A DNA stretch of 64,000 bases, from the NCBI RefSeq assembly GCF_035582795.1, contig NC_134365.1, positions 44,620,135 through 44,684,134 of the forward strand, written 5' to 3'. Both the position numbers and the translations under genes were made by a program. The notes beneath the pieces are model-generated. The model ran no database searches. It had not been told where the DNA came from and saw nothing but the letters and a program-made list of their open reading frames with translations. The stretch comes from Mycteria americana (Eukaryota > Chordata > Aves > Ciconiiformes > Ciconiidae). Within the stretch, counting starts at the first letter, position 1. Each line of letters begins with the position of its first letter. Shown here one piece after another: positions 39,101-54,100 of the stretch.

Positions 39101-42100
39101 AGGTTGGGTGGGGCTTTGAGCAACCTGATCTAGTGAAAGATGTCCCTGCCCATGGCAGGGGGGGTGGACCAGATCTCTGAAGATCCCTTCCAACCCAAAC
39201 CATTCTATGATTCTATAGGTGAACAAGTCTGAGGGGTGGAAAATACACCAGTGAAGACTAGATAATAGTAGGTGCTCCTTGCAGTTACTTCTACAGCCGG
39301 ATATATATATATACACAGATGAATTAACCACCTACACATTTTACCTGAGTAAAGGATATCTAAAAGAGAATACATTCATGTGTCAAATAAAAATATGTTT
39401 ACACAAATGCCTTGCTTCAGTTGACGAATTTTAGGCCCCATGTTACCATTACATTTTCCTAATAATTGTGGTAGCTGAGTCAATATTAATTCCACACGGG
39501 CAAAAATTTCACACACTGGTCAGGTGCATCAAGAGCTTCTGAAATATTTTTCTGATTGAAGAATTTGAGTAATTACCAGGGTAGCACTTGGCTCAAATAC
39601 AAGCAAATAACAAACAGGACGTGCTACATGTGGGCAGCATCCCGTACAACTGAGACAGTAGTGTGACAAAACCACAGAAACTTCTTTCAGTATTACTGTG
39701 GAGAGCAACAAAATCACCTTCCGGTATTAAACTTCAGAAGATGGTGGTTCATAAATTAACTGTGATAGTACTAGCTCCTAGGTAATGTGTAGTCAAGGTA
39801 GACATTTGCTTGGGAAACTGTTCTGCACTAGTAAGACCCAGCAAAACACTAGCTGAATTTATTTTAAAATAGCAAGATAATAGAGGGGTTTGGATAAGTT
39901 TGCTGCATCTCAGGTCCTTGCCCCAAAATCAGGCTACGTATCTATGGTAGCAGTAAGATCGCCTCTACTACAAACACCCATTTAATCAGCTTTATTTCTG
40001 GCAGAACTATATATATAAAGAAACATGTTCTGTACAAAGATCTCATACCTTTTATACCTGCTTGAAACCATCCTGGAGGAGTCCTAAAAGAAACAGAAAG
40101 GAAAATCCAATTAACATTTTTCTTGTGTTTGTACTTCCAAAATACTTTATCACTCCATAGAAAAGAAGCCTGCAGTTAAGAGCAGGAGGCCCATGCCTCA
40201 AACAGCTGCTGTGCAACTCGGTTTTGCACTATTTTGCTGTCAGGAATAGACAGAATACCAGGACTACTGTCACCGTGTTACTGCTTCTGAACATCAGCTC
40301 AGAACCCTTAAAAGGCCGCTTCTCGTTACATCTTAAAAACTAGATGCACTTACTTCATCTCCCAGCATCCAGAATATGCAGCTTACCAAAACCTGCCACC
40401 AATCCACTTTCACTACCACTACTAATAAAGAAATGCTTGTGCATTTTGATAGCTGTTCATCTACTTGTTCAAGAGCAGCACAGCAAAACTGTTCTGATTC
40501 TTCAGCACCACTGCTGTCCTTCTGGACAGAACAAAAACTGAAGCCAGAAAGTAGCACAGGGTTGAGACCCAAATCAATTTATTATGTATTAGCTGGGTCA
40601 TGGTAACTACAGGTATGCTCTTCACCGTGTTAACCCAGGTGTTGCAACCTGGCTCACCTCAGTTTGTCTCAGGCTGAGTGGCCTTCTCCTGGCATTTGCT
40701 GTGAAGTAGGCAGGCTAGAAGTCTGTACATGGATGTTCTAAGCACTCAAATGCCAGACAGTGACTTGTCAAGCTATGGTAAGTCGATTTTTGATTATTGC
40801 TTTCTAAGCACCTGCAGAGGCTTAATGCATTCTGACTACAAACTTAAATAACACTCTGCATCTCCTTTGATTGTACTTTGGAAATTATTTTAACAACTGA
40901 AATAGTGGGAAAAAAGACATTTTAAATAACTGTACATTTTAAATATGAGTTCAATGGTGCAAAAGCTCAGCATCTGGCCCTTCAAAGATACATACGTGGA
41001 TTACTTGCAAATTACAAGTCTTATCATATTTTTTTCTAGCTTAAGGTGAAGAATTGCATTACTTTCCAGATTCCCACAATGCAGTAAAAAGATGTTTTCA
41101 CTAAGACTACATTGTGTTTTGGTGGGTTTTTTTGTTTGTTTGTTTGTTTTGTTTGTTTGTTTGTTTTGGTTTGTGGGTTTTTTTTTTTAATTTGAAAAAA
41201 ATCGATTATGCTTTTATTCTGGCTCTGTAAATATAGCAATGGAAACAAAAAGAACAGTGGGGAAAAGGGCTCATTTATTGTTACACAATCCCTGAAAAAA
41301 CATCGATGCGTTATGTACAAATAAGAAAACCTGAAACAATATATTTGCATCAATAATGCTATGCTTGTAGCTTCCCAATACCAGTCTGATCACATGGAAA
41401 AATTAAGACATGTTTCAACTGGTGAATGATGGCTCAGATTAGACAGAGTAAGTCCACAAATATTTTTTAGGATGTTGTAAGAACATCATGAGCCAATTAT
41501 TTTATTAGTCATAGACACCCCCCCCCCCCCCCCCCCCAGCATCAGCAAATATTAGGTAAAAAGTCAGGAAAGAATATTTAAGGACTTAATGAACTGAACA
41601 ATTGTCTTTACAGGAAAAAATAATGGCAAAGCATGAAATTCTGTCTATTTATGACACTAACTGCAGACAAAGGAACAAATGAGTTCTCAAAACAAGATGC
41701 AAGAGAAATTCCATCCACTCTGAAAATCCTGCAAAACATTACACTACCTTCACTGATCAGTGTATTGATGTCTTTGTAAGTAAATAAGCTAAAAAATAAG
41801 ATAAAAATAATATTAATTTATTATAGAAAGTAAAGTTAACAAAAAATATTTGTATTACAGAAACAAAACTTTTAAATTTAAAGTGTGATTTTAAAGTGTA
41901 TTTTATTTTATGAAGCATTTTCAACTTCTGCAATACGTGCTACACTTTCCCTAATATAAGCAGAAGAACAATTTCAACAAAGTTAAGTCATGGGAATTAT
42001 TTGAAGAAACCCACAAAGTGGTGTAAAACCGCTGTTTTAACACTGGTAACTATTTTATCATCGATGACAGCATCTGAAAAGTAGCAGTTCACAGCTATGA

Positions 42101-45100
42101 AAAAGCAACCTAATTTCACCTCTAAAAGGGCAAGGAAACAGAATTTTTAATGATACCAATGCTATTTTTAAAGTTTACTAAGGGTACATTATCTTTGAAA
42201 GGTCATGGCAGTAGGGGGAGCTTTCTGAGGACTAGAAGGAGGTAAATGTCACTTGTATCTTCAATAAGGAAGATCCAGGGAACTACAGGCCAGTCCTTAC
42301 CTCAGTCCCCGAGTAGGTGATAGAACAAATCCTGAAGGCCAAGAAGGTGAAATCAGCATGGATATATGAAAGGGAAATCATGCCTGACTGATCTGACAGC
42401 GTTCTACAAGGAGATGACTGCCTCAGTGGATGAAGGGAGAGCAGATGATGTTTATCTCAATTTTAGCAAGGCTTTCAACACCTTCCCACATAACATATGC
42501 ATAGGCAAACTGATGAAATATGGACCAGGTAAGTAGACTGTGAGGTGCAATGAAAAGTGACTGGACTACCAGGCTCAAAGGTTATGAGCAGCAGCACAAG
42601 GTTCAGCTGGACGCCAGTCACTAGCAGGGGTTGATACAGGGGCCAGTACTGTTTAACATCCTCATTAATGACTTGGATGATGGGACAAAGTGCATCCTCA
42701 GCAAGTTCATAGACTACACAAAACTTGGATGAGCAGTTAATAATACATCAGATGGCTGTGCTGCCATGCAGAGGGACACTGACAGGCTGGAACGGCCTAA
42801 CAGAGACCTCATGAAGTTCAAAAAAAGGGAAATGCAAAGTCTTGCAATTGAGAAGGAACAATCCCAAGTACCAGTACATGCTGTGGACCTGTTGGAAAGC
42901 TGCTGTACAGAAAAGGACCTGAGGGTCCTGGTGGACACCAAGTTGAACATGAGCCATCAATGTGCCCTTGCAGCAAAGAAGGCCAATGGCATCCCCTGGA
43001 TGTGTTGTCAGCAGGTCAAGGGAGGTGATCCTTCCCCTCTGCTCAGCCCTGGTGAGACCACAGCTGGAGTGCTGGGTCCAGTTCTGGGCTTCTCAGTAGA
43101 AGAAATACATAACTGGAGAGAGTCCAGCAAAGGGCCACACAGATGACTGAAGGTTTGGAGCACTGACACATAAGAAGAAGCTGAGAGTGCTGGGAAAGTT
43201 CAGCCTGGAAAAGAGAATGCTCAGGAGGTATCTTGCCAATGTGTATAAACACCTGACGGGGTAAAGAACATGGAGCCATACTCCATTGTACCCAGAGAAA
43301 GGATGAGAGGGAATGGACAGAAACTGAAATAGAGGAAATTCAATTTAAATGTAAGAAAATACTTTCTTACAGTGAGATTAAACACTGGAGCAGGTTGCCC
43401 AGAGAGGTTGTGCAGTTTCTATCCATGGAGATAATAAAAACCCAATTGGCCACAGTCCTGAGCAATTTGCTATAGTTGACCCTGCTTTGTCTGCAGGGGT
43501 TGGACTAGAGACTTCCTGAGATCCCTTCCAGCCTTAATGATTCTGTGTTTCTGCTCTGCTCATCTGAGTTTTCCATCTGCATTCTTCTCTCAGCTTAGTG
43601 AGTTTAAGTGAACACACACCTAACAGCTGGCAGCTTCAGAGGATTTCGTTCTGCCCTCTGATATTGTTATCTAGGGATTTTCCTATCTGTACTTTTAGAT
43701 ACAGAGGACTGTAATGGCCTGATTTTTAGCTTTAAGACAGTCAGCAATGACTGACACAAGGTGATTTGACTCTGATGTACGTGAAGAGATTCAAGCAGTT
43801 TCATCTAATACGTTAAGATACATGTTCACTATATATGAAAACTGAAATGCCGTATCAGTAATATCAGTCACAGCTCTTGGTGGTGATGGTCTCAGAAACA
43901 TCCTTGTTGTCCCATTGGCCACAGACAAGTGGTTCAACTCTCTTTTTAAACTTGGATGGAGAAAGAGACACATATAGGTGACTGGGTCAAAATTTTACCT
44001 AACTGTCTGTAGATACAACTCTTGCAATAAAGTAGGAACTGTGGGCTCTAAGCTTACTAAGTTCTTATTTTTTAAACAGCTTATTCTTTAGGAAAATGCT
44101 GAAGCCTTGAGGTTATGGCCATACCTCCTGGTGAACATAAGCTTCTGCTTATGGTGAAAGGCAGAATTCACAAGAAAGGGAGAGTTTGCAGGTGACATTG
44201 CAGCCTAGTGAAGCACACATATCCTTGTACAGAGAAATCTCTGGATCCTGGATGCTTGTTTTCTACTCTAGACAAAGGGATGCAATGTATGCATCATATA
44301 ACCTCAAATTTCTAAGACCTCTTCATATAGTAAATGCAAATATAAGCTGTAAAGCAATTTATATACATAGACCTGTACATTTACCTCAACAGGAAACTTC
44401 TAAACTTCTATTCAGAAAAGTAAGTTCTTCAGAAAAAGAAAGCTGGGAAAGCAAATAAATGCTCAGGGACAAAGTACATGGAAAATACTCTTATTTGCTA
44501 CAAATGACAGCTGTTAAAATGAAAAAAAAAATTAACTAGCCCTCTGTAACAGATGTTTCTACAGTAGATATTAGGGGGTTTTATTTTTGTATTTGAAACT
44601 AACTACGAACAAAAAGTTAAAAATACACATCTGATGCATAAAAACAAGCTCCTCTGATAAACAAATACTGCAGATTTGGTAAATTGTGACTTTTATTATT
44701 TTCGAATCTCTAATGTAAATGCAAACCAATCATTCTTTAAAGGTGATGATGCAAGCACCAAGAAAATATTATTTATCTCTGTTCTCACGTTATGACATTT
44801 ATTTTGTGCGTGTTATTTATCAAAAAGTTGTTGGGAACAGGAATATATGTAGTTATACTATAACCAGCATTATGTGTCTATTAATCAAAAATGAATCTAA
44901 GCTTTCAAACTATTCAAAAGCTCTTAAAATGAGGCAAACATCCCTTATAATTTAAGATCTTGTCTTCACCGCTACTTCTGGAGAAGAGAAGGTTGGCAGA
45001 AAATTAAGAAGGGGAAGGAGAAAGGAGAAAGATTCCTGTTCTGCAAAGAATTAACCTAACAGCAGATGATTAGGCATGTATATAAATACTAATTTACAAA

Positions 45101-48100
45101 TCTTGCTTATATTCTTTAATATTTTAAAACTTTGAGTTTTAACCCATGATTAAAATAACTAGTAATTACTATAGAAATGAATGATTTGTCAAAATTATTG
45201 TTTATGGGCAATGAAGAGATCAGTTTATTTGAATGTCTCCCTTTAAAAAAGGAATTCTCTTTACTGTCCATGGAAATCCTGAACAGAAAAGCAATCAGTA
45301 AAGAAGTAACTCATAGCAATTATGCTAATGGTTTCCTTCATTCCTTCATGGTTTTCCTAATGGTGAAAAAACATTGCTGCCAAAGACATCTAACACCACC
45401 CTTCTTCATCCAGGGTTGAAATCAAACACTTGTTTCAATACAGTATTCAAAACACAGCTTTAACATTACTTTTACTTCTTGCACATGATCTCTGGCAGCT
45501 TGCATTACCTTTTAACAGTATATACTACTGCTAATAAATTATACAATCAAGTAGTCTTGCTCTTGCTCCATCTCAAGTGGGAGTTCAAGAACACTGCAGA
45601 CTGACACATGTCAGCATTGCTCCAGAAAACTGGTCATGCTCCCTTTTCCTCACGCCTACGAAAGTGTCTGTGCAGCCATGTATTAATGCACAACAGGGTG
45701 TGATCTAAGTGAAAATAACCAAGGCAAAAGCAAAGATTTGTCTCATTCCACATGAGCTCCTTCATCTGATTCACCACACAGCCTAACACACACACCTGCT
45801 GAACAAGAGAAAGAGAATCTGTAAGGGCAGAAAAGGCAGCTGAGACCATTTCCATTAATGAAACCATTTACTGCCAATTAAATTTCTGTCAAACTAGGAT
45901 GTGAGCAACTTTGCTAACTCCCCTCTCTGCTCCTGGCTCATCTTGGTATTTCATCTGGCCAATACAGAGATTACATAAACAAGCTGGTCATCAGGCTTTA
46001 AATAAACAGAGTTGTCTGTGTTTACAAGTGTCTGACAAAAATTTCCAGATGTTAAACCGACCCTACCATTACAAATCCGCTAGTTAAAATGCACTAACAA
46101 ACGTTGTTTTTTAAACATGTACAAACTCTGGAATCAGCTGGACTATGAAAACGGTTCACTGGAATCCCTTGAAAGACTACTTAAGAGTTTCGCAAACAAT
46201 TAAAGCAAATTGCCTGGATCAAATCAGGCTGTAAGGTACACTAGTATATATACTGGCATGTAGAACATGTGCCGTGTTTTAGAATTTGACTATACACCAG
46301 TGTAAATTATGACTACATAACAATATTCCTGCAGCATGCAAGGTTAAATTTTGACTGAAATTAGGCCATCAAAACAATTTATTTTTTCATATGCAATCCA
46401 AATATGGGCTTCCTACAAAGTTTCGTATACGTTCAAGATGTGAGCAGATACAACTTCACTGCGTGGAGGAAGGAAGTCTATTGCTGGTGTTTCTTGCCTT
46501 TTTACATATCAAGGAACAGGTATTCTATCTCCATCCAGCCAATCAAGTTAACTCCAATCTCCTTCATGAGTCACATCTTGATTAACTACATCTACTTTCT
46601 TCTTACATTCAGTACAACTTCACATTGCCATTTCCTTGGAAGTGGCAGTTACATATCTTCTGCAATGCAGACAAAGTTTCATTCAGATATTAAAGTGAGA
46701 TAACATCTCAATGCTTGACAACCAAAAGGCATCTGAAATTCACCAAGAGATAGCATCTCTCAGGAGCAACAGCCATGGAGGTACCATTTGCCTTCCATTC
46801 CCCATTCTAAACCATTTGAAAATTTCTAAAGATGCTTTCCATGGAATGTAACATGAATTCAACTTTGAATGGAAATGCCTTCACTGCTCGGAGAGCGGGG
46901 GGAAATCTCCACTGCAACCATTCTTTCCAGAAGCATTCTAAGGTGCTTCCAAGCTTCTTAAAGCAGCAATTATATCACTCAACTACTTGCAACCCTGGCA
47001 GCTGTGCACTTTCTAAATCTCTACTTGGACAGAATACTTGTACGTACAAAACCATCCCAGGCTCCCTTCCCTCCCCTCCCCTTATTCTTCTAGCTGCCAA
47101 GATTTTACGTCTATTTCCGCAATTCATTACATTTTATTTTTTCCTGCTGTGGATTTCCTAGAGATGACCTTAAACACTCTTTACTCACCCAGTAAATCTC
47201 TCTTATAAGCAGTCATTCTAAAAATGAGCTTTTATTTCTAAAACTGTTAAGAAAGCATGAAGTTATCATCACCTATTAATCAGTTACAAAATAAACTGAA
47301 ACAGGAACCTGGTAAGATTAAACAAAAACAAAAGCTGACTACTGTTCTTAAATACCCTGACAAAATTTTTCGTATTTTGATCTTCCTTTGATTTGCACTC
47401 TGTCAAATTGGAACCAACACATTTTAAAAGAGCCTTATTTAATTTATATCCAACTGACCTTTTTAAAACATGCCATAATGAATAACACATAACAGAATAA
47501 AACTTTGAGCAGGAAAGAGACATTCCTATATTCTGGAGATTAAAATTCAATTGCCAGAACTATTTTGATATTGTGGCACTCAGATACTTAACTCCAGATC
47601 AGCAATACAGACCATCATCTGTGTGAAGCAGTTGATGTAGCAAGACCTAAAAAAATGTCACAGGGGAAAAGGAAGATACAGGTTTCTTTACCTGTGCTAA
47701 AGAAAGGAAATTTAAGGTTAATATACCCTCTGGTCACATATTTCTGAAATACTAGCTGATGGATTCAGGTAGGCATTTATAAAAGTGGAAAGGCAATGGC
47801 ATTACAGTCTGTACAGGGATGATGCCTTCTTTAGGAAGGAAGCCATAAGAGAAAATGTAAAGGCAAGTTCGATAAGTAAATTAATCTGTTAGAGCATCTG
47901 CCTATATTGAGAGGGAGGGAGGGAGGGAGACCAAATGCAAGATCCAAAGAGAAGATAGCTCTCCAGATGGAGAGTAACCTAAAAATAAATTAGGACAGCA
48001 TCACAAGTTACCAGTTCCCTGAAAACATGTCATTCTCTGTGATGTGCAAGTGTTTCTGGACTGTGGATGAATGATGTCCCAGGTGAAAACACTGCAGTTC

Positions 48101-51100
48101 TCTACCTGACAGAGCAGAGCCTCAATGAAGTACTACACATCCAATGTACACATGCGCAGAGCCTGTTCATGTGCTGGTTTTGCCTTCCCAGAAATCAGGA
48201 GCAATTAAGACAATCATGCAAAGAACGCCTCTTCCCAAAATCTGCCAGGATCCAAGGGTACCTATGAGCTCTGGCTCAGCACCGGCCTCGTCTGGCTCTG
48301 CCAGAGTGACTCAAACATTCTTACATGCAGCCTGCCTGGGCACCGCACCCCACAGACACAGGCATGCTCCTTTCTGAGCCCAGCCGAGTGGGAACCATGG
48401 TTCAAAAGCACCCGAGTGCCTTGAAGAAGAGCCAGCCAGGCCGCAGCACAGGCAGCAACTTTGAAGTCTGCCGCACAGACGTTCATTCTATCCTGCCTTA
48501 CTGAAATATATTTGCACCGTGTTCTCAAAAGTATTCTGTAGTACACACATTATCTGTCTCTAATTACTTCACAGGATAAAATCCAGCTATTCTAACTATT
48601 AATTACCTGTCCAATTGGGAAGAAAAAAATCAAATATTTTGGTACACCAATTATTAAACTGTGGCACAATTTTAGGTCAGACTTATTTCATATCATGTTA
48701 ATAAATCTAAAAATCTTAACATAAGGTTTTTTATCTGCTCTTACATAATTCCATAGTTGCAAAGGTATGAATGTTTTGTGTGAAGAAAAACTCATTAGAA
48801 TATGTACGTTCATGGTGATCCTTTGCCTAAGAACCAATATAAACTAAATCTAATGCCTAACTTTTGGGGCTACTACTTGGCCAATATGGTTTACAAACCT
48901 GTTTCTATTTTTATACAAACAAATGGAGGATTTTAAAGTTTATTAGTTCTTACAGTTCAGCAGTATCCCTTAATCAACTTTAAAATACATGTCAATAACA
49001 CAGAATCACAGAATGGTTAAGGTTGGAAGGGATGTCATATTTATATGACATATATTACATACTTACATATAAATATTTTTATATAATATCTCCTCCTGTT
49101 AGATTGTAGCACATTATTTTCATGTTGATTGACAAACATAGTCACGTCATTTAAATAAGACTATAGTATGTTTACAACGTCCTAAAGGTTTCAAAATGTT
49201 TTACAATGTCCTAAAGGTTTCGAAATTATTACCTATAACTTGTAAAGCAAAAATAAACCAAATTAATTATGGATGAAAATTTGCTCAGAAAAAGGCGACA
49301 CCAACATGAGAGAAAAGGAAAGAAATACAGTGAAAATATTATTTCCACCTAGTGATCAGCCTGTGTAGTGAGCTAAATCCAAAAGGAGCAGGGAAAAAGG
49401 AAGGAAAAAAAAACCCCACAAAACAGATTGGAAAAACAAATTTCAGTCAGGGAAGAGTTAAGTGTCCTTACTTCCATTCACTTACTTAAGTGAACCTTAT
49501 CTTTTTACAGCCTCATCTACTACCTTTAATTAATATGTAATTAATAAGGATTTCAAACAAGAACTAACATAGACATGCTAAAACACCTAGGTGCAAGTGA
49601 TATGCATTATTCCTGTGAAACCAAAGAAATTATGACTCATCTCTCTGTTTACATAGAGCCAGGAGGCCATGGAGAAACACTGCAAGAACATCTAGGGAAT
49701 CAACTCAGACATCTAACAAGAAGGAAAGTATCCTCAATTCCTACCTATGAAGAAATCTATCAAGGACATTAGGTGAGAGGAAAAAATTAAAGAAATACCT
49801 GCAGGTTAAAACAAGCAACTCCCAGGGAAGTCAAGTGTCATCAAGAAGAAAACAGCTCGCAAAAATAAGGAAACCAGAAATACTCACTAAAATACATGAA
49901 CAGAGTTTTTTCTTCATTCATTATTCTCCATTTCTATACCCAAGCAATATTCGACACCAAAGAGCCACAACAAGAGTTCAGGACAAGCAGTCAGGCAGTC
50001 AGAACAAAAGCTTTGACAAAGCCTATTAGATCAGGCTGACAAAACCTGACTAGATCTCAGGTGATTCACTGACGGAGCAGAGCTGTAAAAATGATCAGAA
50101 AGACAGTGATTATATCCAATATATGACATTCAGTCATATATTGGATATAATGGATATATTGGATCAGTGCTGCATAGTCATAAACTGAAAATGTAAGCCT
50201 CCTAAAATTCCCTGAAAAGAAAGGGAACTTGGAAATACTTGCACAAAGTTCCCAAATTCAGTGTGTCAGCCATACATAAAAAAAATAAAGAATCAATACC
50301 ATTGCCAGAAACCTGAACATCTCCAACACATAAGGAAAAAGTACAGGATCTAAAACATGACTCGATGCTGAAACAGGAGGGCATTTTTTAAAAGATAGAA
50401 TTCAGATGGGCATAAACCTTAATGGCTCAGATAAATTAAGAGAGAGAGCAGTGTGAGGATCTTGAGTCACAGAAGAGCTACATCATGATATGAAACCCAC
50501 AGCAGAGATGATGACCGTGAAAACACAAACAGAATTTGAAGTACTTTATAGCAAGTGTAAGTATAAAATCCTGCACAGAGCTATGTGCATAGCCTCTTCA
50601 AAATATACTAGCCTATGCCCAGACATATAAACAGACAAAATAGAAATTTCTCAAAAATTATTTGATGGAATTTCTCTCACACTTTACAGAGCACTATAAC
50701 TTTTTCAACCTCACCTTAGAGAGCTGAGCTGCTTGACTTGTCTACACAGTGATTTGCACACTACATACTAGAAACATAACTAGTGATAAAACCAGCTTCT
50801 TCAGTGGAACCAGTTTAAAACAATGAACCATCCTGCCCACCTCTACTAGATGCTGGTTCCAAGAAAAGAAAGGAGAGGCCCTTGTCCGTGAGTTTACCAG
50901 CAGAATGGGCCTGACAGCTTCTACTAACAAAAGAGTAAATGGAGGCAGACAAGCCAGAGACTACTCCATGGCTCCAAAGCCAAGTGACACAGTCTTGCCA
51001 CATTCATACTCGAAAGCTCTTGGCTGTGGGTCTCCTCCATGTCCCATGTGGTGTCCCCAAGAAATAAAAAATAACCTGCAGCATTCCCCCCCCCCTCCAA

Positions 51101-54100
51101 AGTTAAAAGCATGTGAAATAATGCAAGGGGCTGAACTACAGCCCAAAGCAGTGTTTCCATAGCATGAAACCCAGGTCTGTGTTGCACACCCCAGTGTGTT
51201 GATTAACGGCACGCAGCTGCTCCTGAGCTAGCAAAGGCTAGTAATGTCCTCGTAGCACTACACAGGCAGCCAAACCTGGTGCTGTGATGTTCACACTATG
51301 TGCGAGGACTGGTTCCTGGCACATTACTCCTCAAACAGTCCCCAGGTATGATATAGGAGTGCACTAGGCAGCATGAACCAAAACCATCCCAGAAAACCTT
51401 GCTAATAATTAAGCCATAGGCTCTATCAGCAGTGCAGTGGTTGAGCTCACACCCAGGTCTTACTCCTTTTAGAAGTATAAATTTAGTCAGACTGTCTCCA
51501 CCAAACAACTCTGAATTCTGGATTCCTCCTTCCTCCTGAGCCATCACATTAATTTTACTACACTACAAGGACATAGAGAAGCAGGCTCCTCCTCCATCCT
51601 CACAGCACTATGGAACTGGAATATGCAGCTTCTAAACACAAAAGCACATCTGAGTAACTACCACTGTTATTCTCTAACTCAGTACGAGTAACACAAATGT
51701 ATGATCCACATTATAAAAATGTTTGACAACTATTGCTGTGTACATTTCTGTAGAGCTGTGTAAGTTTTTGTTCATCTTTCTGCAACAGTGAGTAGGTTTT
51801 CTCCCCTCTCCACCTTGCACAAACACATTTCAGCAAGGATGCCCTTGGTCCATGCAGGTTCTTGCAGAACAGTGTCCTCCTGCTCTACGCACACACCTCA
51901 AGTACTTATAACTTCATTACCTAGGCTTCAGACTTGTTCCTGTCACGAAAACAGTATTAACTAAAATTCTTCCTCTAAAACAGAATAGCAGGAATCAGGA
52001 CTATTACTGTATCTTACAGAAGCTTTTGACATCAGTCAGGCTGCGTCATTTATTTGTACAAGCAGATACGTTAGGAAGTCCTTCCTTTGTCAATTAATCT
52101 GTATTTACCAGAGGACTCTTCTTCCCACAGAAACCTCAGCTACAGTGTATCATTATACTCCACTGGATCACAATCCCCCCCCCCCAAATTTTAAGAGAAG
52201 ACTGGGAAGAAATATCCGGTTAGACATCATCATTTTTGACCCCTGAACTCTTTCAGAGAGAAAACAATCTTTTCAAACCACAATTCAGTTAGCTGAGTTA
52301 AAAAGTGATGCCAGTCCAAAAAAGAGAGCACGTGGAAAAGAAAATTAATTCCTTCACATGAGGCCTCTGCTGACTGCTCAAAACATTAGCTGGGAATTTG
52401 AGAAACTGCTTCCTATTTCTTCTGGCCATATAAAAGCTCCAAACCAGTGTAACACCAGCTAATGCACCAGCTTATGCAATTCTGGAGCATAACTTCGTGA
52501 ACTCATCTGTGAACAAAACAAACAATGGAACAACAAAACACATGCCTGCTCATATAGGCCAACTACATAGCAGCAACGTCTAGGTAAAAAAAAAAAAGAA
52601 AAGTAAACAAAGAAAAAACAACTTCATGGAAGGATCATGACCAAACTTAAGAGATACTACAAGAAAGAAATCACAATGTACACACTTTGCTTCCCACTTG
52701 GTCAGCACAAGGATTTAAAAAGTACCCAAAGAGCAGGCTGTGCAACCCCTGCAGTTCCTAGGCACAACCGTGAATCTAAAGCAGGAGTAAGAAGGTTCCA
52801 GATCGCCTTGCCTTCACAGATCCAGGCTTGATTCAGTTTTAGTTTTCATCCAGGTCCTATGATGAATAGTTGTACATGTGCATAGGTACACAAAACCGAG
52901 TATTCAATTATAAGAGACTTCATGGGTACATTTACCTTTATTTACTGGGAGTGAAATGCATGCCTGAAACAAAATTTTAAGCTTAAACCACTTATCCGTT
53001 AAATTAAACTTTACTGAAGACAGATGTTAAAAATGTTCATAATTTTGTATTTCTTTTGAAGAAAAGCAAAGTTTGCTTGTCAAAGGTAGTCAAATTTATG
53101 CTGACAATGATCAGGCACTGAACACAAATGATGCCTTCCACAAACAAACGGAAAGATTTCTCTTTTTGATCCATTGTTACGAAGACAAACGTTGATAACC
53201 ACGTATTAGTATTTCTCTACAAGAGCAGCAGCCAGATGACACAAAGTAGGGATAACCAACCTGCAGCCTCAAGGCTACATGTTGCCGGCCTGAACAACTT
53301 CAGGGCCAAAGGGGACCACGATTTCACTTGTAAGCACTTTCCGAAAGCGGTAGCATTAGGTAGTGCACGCACAATATAGCTGAATCAGATTTGCTGAGCA
53401 TGTGCAGATCCTTTGGGAACGTAAAACCCACTGAACACGCATGGATCAGCAGCACTACACACAGGCACACATGTACTAAATTTTCTCACGTGAGGAAGAA
53501 GAGGAGGATTTTGGCAGAGAAACCTCTACTGCTACAACAATGTCTATTACATAGCCCATTCAGCTGAGAAATCCAGACTCCACTGTTTCCAAACGCAGTT
53601 TCTATTAAAAAACACAGACACACACAATTTAACTAAACTAGCCATCTCATTTTTGCAAAACTGGTTTTTTTTTTTTTTCCCCAGTCTCCAATACTACAGA
53701 CAAAAAAGCATTTAAAGAAAATTAAGACTGCAAAGTCAACCAGTTCAGAACAGGTCAGAACGTTGTTGACTTATGCAACTTCCATTCAAACTCTTGCAAC
53801 TACATGCATCATAATACTGCCTTTCCTGACATCATCACACAATGTATTTTTCCACAAGATCTCTTATGTGGAACACAAAGAAGAGTACTCAGTGAGCAGC
53901 ATTCAGCATTTTGCTTTTGCTTGTTTGTCACAAAGTGCCTCCATGCCTTATTTACTGCTATTCACATACTCAAACTGCATTGAATAGTTGTCTATATTGC
54001 TAGAAACTAGAGTGATGGCCTGATCATACATGATCACGAAAAGATGGAATTCCTCTGTTCCTGTTTTCCTTATACAGATCACAGGAATAATCTCCCAAGC

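Larger units (their letters stand above)
31330..40048 (-). other. PAWR: PAWR intron (8,719 bp)
   Basis: Bounded by GTATGA at 40048-40043 and TTTGTAG at 31336-31330. It contains a tRNA-like fragment (31892-31965), two CR1 3' ends (32366-32494 and 39011-39217), a TA/CA microsatellite (33642-33676), a short duplication (36743-36799) and an AGGTCA hairpin (38264-38336). Confidence 0.9.
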
